The notes beneath the pieces were generated by a model. The model searched no databases, was not told where the DNA came from, and saw only the letters and a program-made list of their open reading frames with translations. A stretch of DNA of 64,000 nucleotides from Tricholoma matsutake. Taxonomy: Eukaryota > Basidiomycota > Agaricomycetes > Agaricales > Tricholomataceae. Below, in pieces: positions 10,076 through 20,909 of this stretch. Both the position numbers and the translations under genes were made by a program. Each line of letters opens with the position of its first letter. The stretch's first letter is position 1. The stretch lies in assembly GCA_026075535.2 (NCBI GenBank), contig AP026545.1, positions 10,230,001 through 10,294,000 of the forward strand, given 5' to 3'.

Positions 10076-13000
10076 ATCGTACGCCCTCACTGCCTGTCCA
10101 TAACTGCTTTGAAGTCTTGTCAGTTGAATCCCTGGAGAATGAATCCATTTCTGTGACTGCTCCCCTCTCTGACCCTTCGAAGTTGGCTAAAGACATACCT
10201 GCTCTCCCCATCTCTCCTTCTACTCCACGTCCCAAAATTAAATCATGGGAGCGTAAACTACCATGCAAGTATATTGTGGCATCCACTCCCTCTGCACATT
10301 CCTTAAACCTAGCCATCGAACTGCAGACAACCGACACTGGACAGATACTCAGTGTCTCTGCACTCCTGGACTCGGTCTCTTCATCGATTCCCATCTGGTA
10401 CAACAACATCGTCTAAATACTCGCTTACTCTCACGTCCAATACCTGTATATAACGTGGATGGATCCCCAAATGAAGCTGGTGCCATCCGAGAGGTTGCAG
10501 ACCTGGTTCTCCATTACAAAGATCATAGTGAGCGTGCCCTTTTTGCTGTCACTCAATTAGGAAAGCAAAAGGTGATTTTGGGATATCCATGGCTTCGAGA
10601 CCATAACCCAGAGGTCGACTGGTGCACTGGGGAGGTTACCATGAGCCGATGTCCATCCCGCTGTCGGACGTGTTTCACAGAAGCCAGGCAAGAACGTCGT
10701 GGACAGAAGGCGGCAATATGACAAACTCAGAAGTGTCATGCTGGACCCCTGCCTATACCTGAAGTGGAATTGGAAGGGGTTCCTGATCTAATGCCGGACT
10801 CGGATGATGATGATGAGGACCCAGAGGAAGTGGAGGAGGGTGATCGGATCTTCTACACTGCGATTCGCTCATCGCATGAGGTGTGTGCCACATCGAACAT
10901 ATCCCAACGCCTCGCCGAGGCCTTCCACAAAAACAACGCTGCTAAATCCTCTACTAACTCCTTACTCCCTCATCTCCATGAGTTTGAAGACATGTTTTCC
11001 AAGGAGTCATTCGACTCTCTTCCTGCGTGTAAGCCATGGGATCACACGATCGAACTCACCCCCGGCGCAACCCCTTCATCCTGCAAGGTCTATCCTCTCT
11101 CTCCGGAAGAACAACGGCAGCTTGACCAGTTCATCGACGAGCACCTGGCCTCTGGACGTATTCGACCATCAAAGTCACCCATGGCCTCTCCCTTTTTCTT
11201 TGTCAAGAAGAAGGATGGCTCACTTCAACCAGTTCAAGACTACAGAAGGCTCAACAACATCATGGTCAAAAATCGCTACCCACTACCCCTCATCTCTGAA
11301 CTCGTAAACCAGCTCCATGGAGCCCGATACTTCACCAAGCTCGATGTCCATTGGGGCTATAATAATGTGAGGATAAAGGAGGGAGATGAGTGGAAGGCAG
11401 CCTTTCGTACCAACCGTGGTCTTTTTGAACCACTTGTCATGTTCTTTGGCCTTACTAATAGCCCTGCCACCTTTCAGACCATGATGAATGACATCTTCCA
11501 TGACCTCATCCTCGAAGGCGTTGTCTGCATCTATCTCGACGACATCCTCATCTTCACTCGCACGGTTGAAGAGCACCATTGCATCACATGCCTCATCCTA
11601 GAGCGACTTCGACGGTACAAACTCTACCTTCGTCAGGACAAATGTGAGTTCAAAAGGACCAAGATCGAGTACCTCAGCCTGATTATCTCAGAGGGTCAAG
11701 TGGAGATGGATCCTATCAAGGTAAAGGGGGTCACAGCTTGGCCGACGCCCATGAACAAGAAGGAGGTGCAGTCTTTCCTGGGCTTCATCAATTTTTATCA
11801 GCGTTTTATCAAGGATTTCTCACATCATGCATGACTGCTGTTCGACTTGACAGGAAAGGAGGCATGGAGATGGGATAATGCACAACAGGAGGTGTTCGAA
11901 AAGCTTAAGGAGATGGTCACTTCCGCTCCGATCCTTACCTTTGCTGACAATTCGCGTCCTTTTCGTGTAGAAGCTGACAGTTCTGACTTTGCGACGGGCG
12001 CCGTGTTGTCTCAGCAGTCTCCGGAGGACCAGAAGTGGCATCCTGTTGCATTCTACTCCAAAAGCCTTAGTGCTGTAGAGAGAAACTACGAGATCCATGA
12101 CAAGGAGATGTTGGCGATAATGCGTGCGCTTGAGGAGTGGCGACACTTCCTTGAGGGTGCCCAACACAAGGTGGAAATTTGGACGGATCACAAGAACCTC
12201 GAGTACTTCATGACGGCCAAGAAATTGAACCGTCGTCAAGCTCGTTGGTCCCTGTATCTATCTAGATTCGACTTCTCCTTACACCACCGTCCGGGTCGCA
12301 GCATGGGGAAGACCAATGCCCTATCCCGACGTGCAGACCATGGGGATGGCAGTGGTGACAACCAAAACATTGTGCTGTTGCAGCCAGACCTGTTCACCAT
12401 TCGGGCACTGAAAGGCATCGCACCCCAGGGTGAGGAGTGGGACATCCTACGTGACATTCGTCACGCAAACTGTAGTGGTTTACATGAGGATGTTGTCGCC
12501 CGAGCTGTTAAAGAACTGAGGAAGGGATTGACCCTTTCCTTATGTGCAGCAGAGTGGGCTGAAAAGGAGGACTTGTTGTATTTCAGGGATCGCATCTATG
12601 TTCCCAATGACCCAGACCTTCGCCGGCACATCATATCCCAACACCATGACTCACAGATTGCTGGCCACCCCAGACGCTGGAAGACCTTGGAGCTCACCTC
12701 ACGGAACTATTGGTGGCCACAAATGTCAAGGTAAAAGTCATGTTTGATCGGTGTACTGGTAATGGCCAGATCTGGCAATTCAAGCAACCCATCAATACCT
12801 GTGACACCGCCAAAACAGGTACGGTGTGTCACAGGTCCGGCATTTCAGCAACCATACCCATACCTGTCAAACCTGTGGGCCGTTTACCGTGGGTTTACCC
12901 ATACCCGTGCTACACCCTAGCTGTCATTGTTCTTCAGGAGAGAGAGGATAGACCTTGCAGGATGAAGGGGTTGCACTGGGGGTGAGTTCAATCATGTGAT

Positions 13001-14362
13001 CCCATGGCTTATGTGCAGGGAGAGAGTCAAACGATTCCTTGGAGAACACGTCTCCAAACTCATGGAGCAAGGAATTAGTAGAGGATTTAGCAGCATTGTT
13101 TTTGTGGAAGGCCTCGGTGAGGCATTGGGCTCATTGGTCAGTATTGTCGCACTTGTGACCTTTGCTTATGCACCAAGGTTCCTCGTCGCAAGCCTATTGG
13201 TGAGCTACACCCTCTTCCTGTTCCAGAGAGTCGTTGGGATGTCATCAGCATCGACTTTGTGGTGGAATTGCCAGAGTCAAACGGGTTTGATGCGGTGATG
13301 TGCACAGTTGACTCAGTGGGAAAACGTGCTCACTTCATTCCCACTCACACCACTGTCAGTGCCCTAGGTGCCGCTCGACTCTACCTCCACCACGTGTGGA
13401 AATTACATGGACTTCCTGGTGCCTTCCTCTCGGATCGTGGCCCTCAGTTCATGGCAGAGTTCACTCGTGAGCTGTACTGACTACTGGGGATCAAACTCCT
13501 CGCTTCAACCGCTTATCACCCACAAACTGATGGCCAGACGGAGCGAGTCAACCAGGAACTGGAGCAGTACATCCACCTCTTTGTCAATGAACGCCAGGAC
13601 GATTGGGATGATCTCCTTCCTTTGGCCGAGTTTGGATACAACAACCATGTCCATGCTTCCACTCAACAGACCCCTTTCCTCTTAGACACTGGATGACATC
13701 CACGCATGGGATTTGAACCTCGCCAAACTCCCTCACACATCGAGACAGTGAATGAGTTCACAGAACGCATGAGGGATAGCTTGGAGGAGGCAAGGGCAGC
13801 CTTAGCAAAGGCGAAGGACGACATGGTGCGATTTTACAACCAACGCCACTCCCCAACCCCTCAGTACAAGGTTGGTGATCGAGTTTATCTTGACTCCAGT
13901 GACATCTCCACTACACGTCCATCCAAGAAACTCACTCATCGCTTCTTGGGACCTTTCCCCATTGTCAAGTGCATTGGAACACATGCCTATCGTCTACGCC
14001 TCCCAGCCTCCATGTCCAGACTCCATCCCATCTTCCATGTTGTCAAATTGCTTCCAGCTCCCCCAGATCTGTTCCTGGGACACCATTCACACCCACCACC
14101 ACCACCTACAGTGATCGAGGGAGAACCCCAATATGAAGTCAAGTCAATCTTGGACAGCCGTTTGCGGTGAGGAAAACTCCAGTATTTGGTACATTGGAAG
14201 GGTTATGGGTATGAGGAGAACTCATGGGTCGAAGAGTCTGACATAAATGCCCCTTGGTTAATCAAGGAATTCCACCGACAGCACACTGCTGCACCGCGTC
14301 GCATTCAAGTCACGGACTTTGGTCGTATACAATTTCGAATGCATCGGGGCGATGCATCTTAG
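10063..14362 (+). pseudogene. Pol of gypsy element E: protease, RT, RNase H, integrase, chromodomain
   Basis: The protease frame breaks at about 10375, where ten bases present in element A are missing inside the active-site segment. RT follows with RPSKSPMASPF, LDVHWGYNNVRI and the catalytic YLDDIL near 11530. RNase H has VEADSSDFATGAVL, IHDKEMLAI and WTDHKNLEYF. Integrase has an H...H zinc-binding start (HHDSQIAGHP), a 410-bp insertion at 12732-13141, then CRTCDLC, SIDFVVELP, LSDRGPQF and QTDGQTERVNQE, so the DDE residues are kept. A chromodomain (YLVHWKGYGYEENSW) lies at 14171-14260. In-frame TGA codons occur at 10719, 11832, 13478, 13694 and 14168, several at Arg positions. The TAG stop at 14360 overlaps the polypurine tract. 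Confidence 0.9.
12732..13141. mobile_element. 410-bp insertion of unknown origin in the integrase of gypsy E
   Basis: The integrase reading ends ...WWPQMSR at 12731 and resumes as YCRTCDLCLCTK at 13142; 410 bases between are foreign and shift the frame. The insert starts with a hairpin region (ACCTGTGACACCG / CGGTGTGTCACAGGT) and contains GGGTATGGGTA-type words like those at 45780-45870. Its right part looks like an intron (GTGAGTTC...TGTGCAG, about 12982-13018) next to an open segment. No target duplication could be assigned. A spliceable intron is unlikely, as the frame is not restored by any GT-AG pair seen. Confidence 0.6.
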
Positions 14363-14370
14363 AGAGGGGG
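14361..14370 (+). other. Polypurine tract of gypsy element E
   Basis: AGAGAGGGGG sits three bases before the 3' LTR and overlaps the pol stop codon. It is the plus-strand primer site expected for LTR elements. Confidence 0.8.
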
Positions 14371-14373
14371 TGA

Positions 14374-14799
14374 TGTAAGGGGACTAGGGGGGTGCCCTGT
14401 GTGTTTTTCCTATTTTTTATGTTTGTCCTATATTTTTCCCCACCTCATTTCCTTCTATTCTTCATTTTCTATGATTTTTCCGGATTTTATTACTAATTTT
14501 CCCTTGCTATCATGTTTGTACATGTTGACACTTTTATATTTAGAGGCGGAGTACCCCTTCTGACACATACCCCTTGGTATGATGTCATTCGGCGGCCTTG
14601 ATCCGCCTATCTCCGCCTTTTTCTATTTTTAGGTTATATTTGATTTTTGTCATCTTCACATATACTGGGCATCAGCAAGGGGATCCTTAGAGTTTTCTCT
14701 TCAGATTTCCCTTTGCTAGGTGTGCCCCCAATCCCTGTATTATGTAGCATAATTTTAACTTCGGATTTCCCTTTGCTAGAGGCTTAGGTTGCCCTTATA
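14374..14799 (+). repeat. 3' LTR of gypsy element E
   Basis: It is 426 bp and differs from the 5' LTR at seven positions, all transitions, six of them at CpG. It is followed directly by the second TTGTA. Confidence 0.93.
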
Positions 14800-14879
14800 T
14801 TGTAGGTCTCAGCCTCCCTTGCTCTAACATCATGGTCAAAGTGGTGAGTGACTTTCCCTTTTGCCTCACCTTGTCGTCT

Positions 14880-16048
14880 TCCCTGCCTGTTCAGGGTTCC
14901 ATCTACATTTGTGGCCCAGATGGTGTAGCCTAAGGGATATGTCTTGATCCCTTCTTGTTTGACAAATTTCAAGTCAATAAAGACTCCTCCTGCTCCAGAG
15001 TCGAGGAGCACGTTCGTTGTGATGTCTTTCCCATTGTCTGACTCAGCTACCCAAATAGACAGCCGCATAGATTGTCTATTCATGGTAGCTAAGAGTACAG
15101 ATCCTACAGAGACTACAGCGGTGACTGGCATCATATCAGGCTGCTGTTCTAAAAACCCGATTCCTCCATGAGATTGAGGGCTTGTTCTTTTTCTTCTTTG
15201 TCCAGTTCATCCAGCATCATGTGTATCTTCTGGTAGGTGTCCACCCCAGTCTTTTTCTGGGTGAAGCAGTTTTGGTAGGGAGGGGGCACTGACCCCACCT
15301 GGGTGGGGTTCTTTCCATCCTTGTGGTCAGACAATCAGTGTCCCAGTTGGTGGCAGATGAAACACAATCCCTTTTGGAGGTGTTCTGTGCATTCATGGTT
15401 CATCAGTCGGTTGATGTCAAGAGAGGGCTGTCCTTTCTTCATCATTTCTTTTGTCTTCTCATTCTGCCTGGTCTTTCCCAGGATTGCCATGGCCTGTTTC
15501 CATTGGCCTTCATATTTTGAAGCTGCCTTTATCCAGCCTTCAAGAGTGTTGGGTACCATTTCCATAGTGTGTACCCTCTTCAGTAATTTGGGGTGCAGTC
15601 CATCCATGAAGTACTTGATCATGGCTGCATCTTCAGTGATTCCTGTCCTGTCTTTCAGGAAGCAGAAACTTGCCACATATTCTTCGAGGTTCTCTGAACC
15701 TTGTTTGAGATTCTTAATCTCCATCTTTGCTGTTCTGGCATCATCAATTGATGAGAAGGCCTCTAGGACCTTCTGTCTGAAGTCTGTGTACTCTCCGAGT
15801 CCCTCGGATTGGTGTTGGTTGACAAATACCTGCACCCAGGCAGCTGCTGTTCCTCCATTCATGAAAGACAGTGTGAAGATGATCTTTTTGTCATTCATGT
15901 CATAGACCTGGTCATTGATTCGCAGGTAGAGGTCTATCTCCTGCAGGAACTTGGTGGTCTTGGTCCGCTCTCCTGAGAAGTCTGTGGGTGATTGGATCTG
16001 AATGTCCTTTGCGGACGTCATGGGTGTGGTTGTGGTGGGTTCAGACAT
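14880..16048 (-). pseudogene. Gag and protease of gypsy element C (truncated)
   Basis: The reading begins at ATG 16048 (MSEPTTTTPMTSAKDIQIQ) and runs down through a retrotransposon gag: FSGERTKTTKFLQEIDLYL, SFMNGGTAAAWVQ, LKQGSENLEEYVASF and DAAMIKYFMDGLHP. A degraded zinc knuckle (CFICHQLGH) ends in a stop at 15335-15337. A second segment (KTGVDTYQKIHMMLDELD, then NVLLDSGAGGVFIDLKFV) is the aspartic protease with an intact DSGA. Coding similarity stops at about 14880, where SNF2-like sequence begins. RT, RNase H and integrase are missing. The call as Ty3/gypsy rests on gag and protease only. Confidence 0.8.
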
Positions 16049-16748
16049 CTCATTATAGAGGTTGTTGATTTCGTCTGTTAGGAAGTGGGTGGATGTTTTG
16101 GGTGTGTGTGTGTGTGGTTGTTTGAAGTCTTCATCAGTGAGGTAATCTCCTCTTTGTCTTTTGGTTGATCTGTAGAACCAATCCTGTGCTGGGGTCGAGT
16201 AACAGACTAGTATCCTGTTGTATCGGTACCAAGATGAACCTGGCTGTGGTTCCGCTTCTCTTGGTGGTCGGTCTGGGGTTTGTCTAGACCCAGGTCATTG
16301 TGGTGTGTTTTGAGACATATTGCCTACACCTAGGTAGGTGGGCTAGCAGATAGTTTAGATCTTATGTTAAGGGCAAAGCCTCAACTACTCGATCTAGTCA
16401 ATGTCGTTCAATGAGGTGCTTCCTCGATGAGTTGTTCAGCACTGGTCTTACTCGGAGCATCTGACATAAGATGGACAGTGCACTCTAGCAGGCCTTCTGC
16501 ATCGAGTCATCAGGGTTCATGCACTAAGGGGCTTCCTTAGTGGTTTCAAGTGAGTTCACATACTAAGGGGCTTCCTTAGTAGTTTTGAGTAAGTTTGCAA
16601 GTTATGAGTTAAGACTGTAGATTGCCTAGATCTAAACTAAGGACATCCCTACTACAAGTCGCAGTACTTATACCAGGAGGGAGGTCCCTATTGTCCAATC
16701 GGAAAGGTAGATGCATATCAAGTAAGAATAGAAACAATAAGCCTCATG
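16049..16748 (-). repeat. Leader and inner LTR part of gypsy element C
   Basis: Non-coding sequence lies upstream of the gag ATG. It continues at 30449-30722 once gypsy B is removed; the junction carries the TCATG duplication. It contains two copies of a hairpin (CTAAGGGGCTTCCTTAG) near 16512 and 16560, probably LTR tandem units. The exact LTR/leader boundary could not be set. Confidence 0.55.
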
Positions 16749-16956
16749 TGTAAGCACGTGCTTGTATGGGCACACACTTCACTAAGACAGGTGATCAAGA
16801 ATAAACAGGCAAAAGTAGTGGTTTTTATAAGGAAAAGAGCTCTATTGATAAGGTGATGATGATGGTCAGTGTTTGAGATCCCTGGTGATGCTGGTGTGGC
16901 CAAGGATTGTGTCTGAGGCTGATTGTAAATAAGTGTAAATATGTAACAGCATTACA
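16749..16956 (-). repeat. 3' LTR of gypsy element B
   Basis: It is 208 bp and longer than the 5' copy by a 10-bp duplication (AAGTGTAAAT). On the minus strand a G-rich polypurine tract (AAGGGTGGGGGAGGG) sits just before it. By eye about 13 substitutions separate it from 30246-30443, many of them TG/CA pairs. Confidence 0.88.
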
Positions 16957-18689
16957 CCCTCCCCCACCCTTGAAAATAAAAAAATCCCCCTTGAAAAGCA
17001 AAAAAATAGCTAAAAAGAGCATGAATGCAGGTGCATTAAAAACCCCTTGGGAAAAAGCTACTGGTCAGCAAGAGAAGGAAAGCTACCTACTGCAACCTTT
17101 GCCCTCTCTGCCAACCAAATATCCAGTGCCTCGCAATCTTGAACCTCTTGTCCTGGAAGCCATCGATCCTCCTCTGGTCCATAACCATGCCAGCATACCA
17201 GGTATTGTGTCCCCCTACCCCTTTTTCACTCCTCCAGGATCTGATCAATGTAGTACTCCTCCTCCCCTTCCAGTATGATCAGCTCGGGTTGTTCAAGCTT
17301 GCGTCCTGGGAATAGGGTTTTATTGTTTTCTTTGAAAGGTAGCGCTTGGGAAGTGTGGAAGGTTGGGAACATGTTAGGATTATTCAGCATGTCCACCATG
17401 ATTATTGAGATTTCAGGTGCAGTTTGTGTTACCATGTACGGTCCATTGTAGTGAGGCATCAATTTGGGAACTTGCTTTTTGCCTTTTGCCGTGTAGTCCC
17501 TGCATCCGTGTAGTGTTGATAATACAACATGATGACCTTTCTCAAAAGGGAATTCATTAGAACAATGTACATCAGCAGAGAGGGCTTGAGAAATCTTAGC
17601 CCATAGCATGTTATCTTGTGCTTCTTTGATGTCCAATTGTAGCCACTCTACAACTTCCGATGCTCGTATGTCCTCTACCTCACCGTTGGGAGAACACACG
17701 AGCGGGGGAATCACACATGGACTGCGACCCATTTGCAGTTGAAAAGGCGAAAATCCTGTGGAACTGTTAATAGTGTTCATAATATCAAAATGTACCCTAG
17801 GCAGTGCCCTTTGCCAGCCGAGTTGGTTCTGCTCTACATGAAAATGGAGGCATTGGTTCACATTCTTGTTGGACTGCTCACTAGCCCCATCAGTTTGGGG
17901 ATGGTATGCCGATGACATCTTCAACTTTACACCTGTGATCTTGTGTAACGAATCCCAAAACTTTGAAATAAAAAGCTTGTCTCGATCTGATACAATCTCC
18001 AGTGGCAAACTATTTTCGCAGTACCATTCATTGAAGAAAATGACAGCCAACTCCTCAGCTGTGATGTCCATTTGTGTTGCCACAATCCGGATGTCACTGT
18101 TCAGCCTGTCAGTGAATGTAACAATGGAATTGCACCCCTCATCCTCAGGCAAGGGCCCAATGAAATCAATTGAAACTGAATCCCCACAATGGTCAGGTAT
18201 TGGCAATGGGTGTAATGGGCCCATAGGTTTCTTCATTGTTGGCTTGTTCCATTGGCAGTCAGCACAGCTAGGCACATATGCCAGCTCCAAGTCACGGCAC
18301 ATATTTGGCCAGTAAAATAAGTCATGTAGTGAGCCATATGATTTTAAGAAACCAAAATGTCCTAAAACATTGTGAGCTAAATGGAACAGAGATTCATGCA
18401 CTGAGGAGTTCCTTGGGATGATTAGTCATTCCCCTGCATATAGAAGACCATCGTCTTTTTGCACCCCATGTGGTAGGAATGCTGCCCTGAGCAATCTGGC
18501 ACACCAAGGATCATCTGCATAACCTCCCCGAATGGTGTCTAGAATCTCAGAGTCTGCAGAGATTGTGAGCATTGGAGCTAAGGTAGAGGAAATCCATATG
18601 CATCCAGTGTCACCTGATTTGGCCTGATGAATGTGACAAAAGTGAAAAAATTTGCATATCAAAGAAAGCACATAAATTTCAGGCAATCT

Positions 18690-19230
18690 GTCACCACCAA
18701 AATTTTTTATTTCCAGTTTATGAGTTTTTGGTGGTTGTAAATTTTTGAGGTATCAGCATGAATGAATGATATGTGTTTTCAAGAGATTCTATGGTGTCTA
18801 AGTGATACAAACATGTGATCAATTTAGATTGCCTCACTTGATGTCGACAAACCCTCCTTGTGCAAGGCCGGGGTGAAAAAGTGAAAGTGTTTGAAGCTGT
18901 GTTCTTGCCCAAGTTCCACTGTGGGATGAACTTCATTGAGCAGTGCTGGGGTCACTCCAAGAGAGTATACCACCAGTATCCACCATTATGGCAAATGTTT
19001 GAGAGTGGTTGGTGGACAGATACTGTAATAATTCAAACTTAATATACTTTACATTGACTGCTGCACTTGTATATAATGATGGAGTAATTTTTGCATGGAG
19101 GAACTGTGCTTGATAGTACAATGAAGTGGCATGACTGTCAATTGCGCTCAGTGTCAGCAGAAGGTCATGTGCATGCTAAGGCCTCATCACACATCAGTCA
19201 CAATGGTTGACATTGGATGCATATGGATTG
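18690..19230 (+). mobile_element. DDE-transposase fragment inserted between RNase H and integrase of gypsy B
   Basis: The gypsy B frame stops near 19230 and resumes near 18690. Between them, on the opposite strand (about 18846-18990), is GEKVKVFEAVFLPKFHCGM followed by FIEQCWGHSKRVYHQYPP. This resembles the end of the DDE domain of fungal Tc1/mariner-like transposases (family motif NPIE.YWG; here the Asn-Pro is altered). No termini or target duplication were found, so the borders are approximate. Confidence 0.6.
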
Positions 19231-20909
19231 CCTCTACCTTACTGCCAAGGAATGAGAAGGTGACATCTCCAGATTAGTCATGACATGTGCACACATGAAT
19301 GAGTCATTGTCAGTTCCCCTGACCATGGCCACCAGTTTGCAGTTGTCAGGCAGGTATGGAATAGACGCCAGCACGTCCATATCAAACGACATGTGTGATA
19401 ATGCATCGGCTACACAGTTGTCATCTCCCTTAATATAGACAATCTTGCAGTTGTACTGCGACATAAATTTTATCCAACATGCCTGCCGACGGCTGAGATC
19501 CCATTGGCAGTCAAATTTTTCTAAGGTTTTATGGTCAGTGTAAACAACAAACAATACTCCAATGAGGTCGGCATGCCATTTCTGCAATGCTCTGATGATT
19601 GTGAGCATCTCCTTTTCATGTACCAGGTAGTTCAGCTTGGCCCCCTTGAATGTCATGGAGTCGAAAGCCACAGGGCGTGCTATCTGCCAAGTTTCCCCAA
19701 AGGACAGAACTGTGCCAGATTGAAAATCGCTGGCATCAGTAGTCACAAAAATGCTATGATCTGGCATCAAGGAAAAATCAATCATCGTTAAGCACTCTCT
19801 GCTGATAACCACCTTCTTGACATTATCAAATGCAGCTTGATGCTTTTCCTCCCATTCAGGGAAGTTCTTGTTACATTCCTTCAGTGTCAGTTCAGTGAGA
19901 ATTTGGGTGTGCTGTGTGATGTGAGGCAGAAATGATGAAACGTAGCAGACGAGTCCCAAGAACTGCCAAACTTCCTTTGCAGATCGTGGTCATGGCCATT
20001 TTGTGATACAGTCAGTCTTCTTTGAATCTGCTTCGATTCCTCGCGTCGACACATGATGGCCAAGGAAATCAATTTCTGTCTGAAAGAGGTGAGTCTTCTG
20101 CAGGTTGCAGTAAAGCCCAGCAGCTTGTAACATGGTTAGAATTATGTGGACATTTTCCTTGTGTTCTGCCAGTGTGTTCAACCAGATGACAATGTCGTCC
20201 AGGTAAATGTGGCAAATCTTGCCAATACATTCCTGCAATGCAGTTGTTACCTGATGCTGATGGATTGCAGGTGCATTTTTCAGTCCCATCGGCATCACCA
20301 TCCACTCGAATAACCCAAAAGGAGTGGAAATGGCAGTCAAACCAATGTCAGATGGTTCCATGGGTGTCTGAAAAAAACTGTTAGTCATGTCAATCGTACC
20401 CCAGATTTTCCCTTTTGCACAGTTGTTCAGGATATCATCAATACGTGGCAATGGGTGTGAGTCTGCAATCATGTTCTTGTTTAATTGCCTGTAGTCATTA
20501 CCCACCTGGGCAGTACAGAGGCATCAGCCTTTGGTATTATGAAGGCAGGAGAAGCATGAGGGGAAGAAGATGGCCTGATCCTGCCAGCATCCAGGTGTTG
20601 TTGGATCAAAGTTTTCCATGCATCCTGAAATTTTTGTGGACAGGCATAGGTACGTGTTTTGATTGTTTGTTCTGCATTCATTAGTTTGATTTTTGCTGTA
20701 ACATCCCAGGGTAGTTTGTTGACATGGAGTAGTGGTTGGAACACATCTGCAAATTCTGTCATCGTCTTGGTTCCCAGTGCTTGTATTGTCTTCTTGAAGT
20801 TCAGGACCTCAATCCAATCCTTGATCATTCCTGCTACATCTAATGGTTTGATTACCTCAGGAATCATCTTTCCATCTGCTAGGCGCTGCCTGTAGACATC
20901 TATAAGCTC

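Larger units (their letters stand above)
8365..14799 (+). mobile_element. Gypsy element E: LTR-complete chromodomain Ty3/gypsy element, TSD TTGTA
   Basis: Two 426-bp LTRs (8365-8790, 14374-14799) bound gag, protease, RT, RNase H, integrase and a chromodomain in Ty3/gypsy order. TTGTA is duplicated at 8360-8364 and 14800-14804, and deleting the element restores a SNF2 reading frame. It is structurally complete but inactive: in-frame TGA codons in gag and pol, a 10-bp deletion at the protease active site and a 410-bp insertion in integrase. The LTRs differ at 7 of 426 positions, so the insertion is fairly recent. Confidence 0.95.
7047..14870 (+). pseudogene. SNF2-family helicase gene fragment, split by a hAT MITE and by gypsy element E
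   Basis: The pieces are about 7047-7171, 7543-8364 and 14800-14870. Joining across the insertions restores the frame. AVQP-ITSFYPKEM spans the MITE, and STIGLV-GLSLPCSNI spans gypsy E. The protein shows YKHEMDNLEGLVQDLIGD, an intron beginning GTGAGT at about 7802 and ending TCCTAG near 7911, then PSTLEEWQQHPSWKLD. The SNF2 helicase C-terminal domain follows (DKVIVYCKFLSAYIQICQ, KLNGIKTLQLNGS, IIERFKNG). This family remodels chromatin by ATP-driven DNA translocation, but the ATPase N-terminal domain is absent, stops are present and the gene is dead. The right end runs into gypsy C after a GTGAGT donor-like site. Confidence 0.8.

Noticed and set aside
12732..13141. Spliceosomal intron in gypsy E integrase
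   Set aside because: No GT-AG choice restores the SR-YCRTC reading, and the length is far above the other introns.
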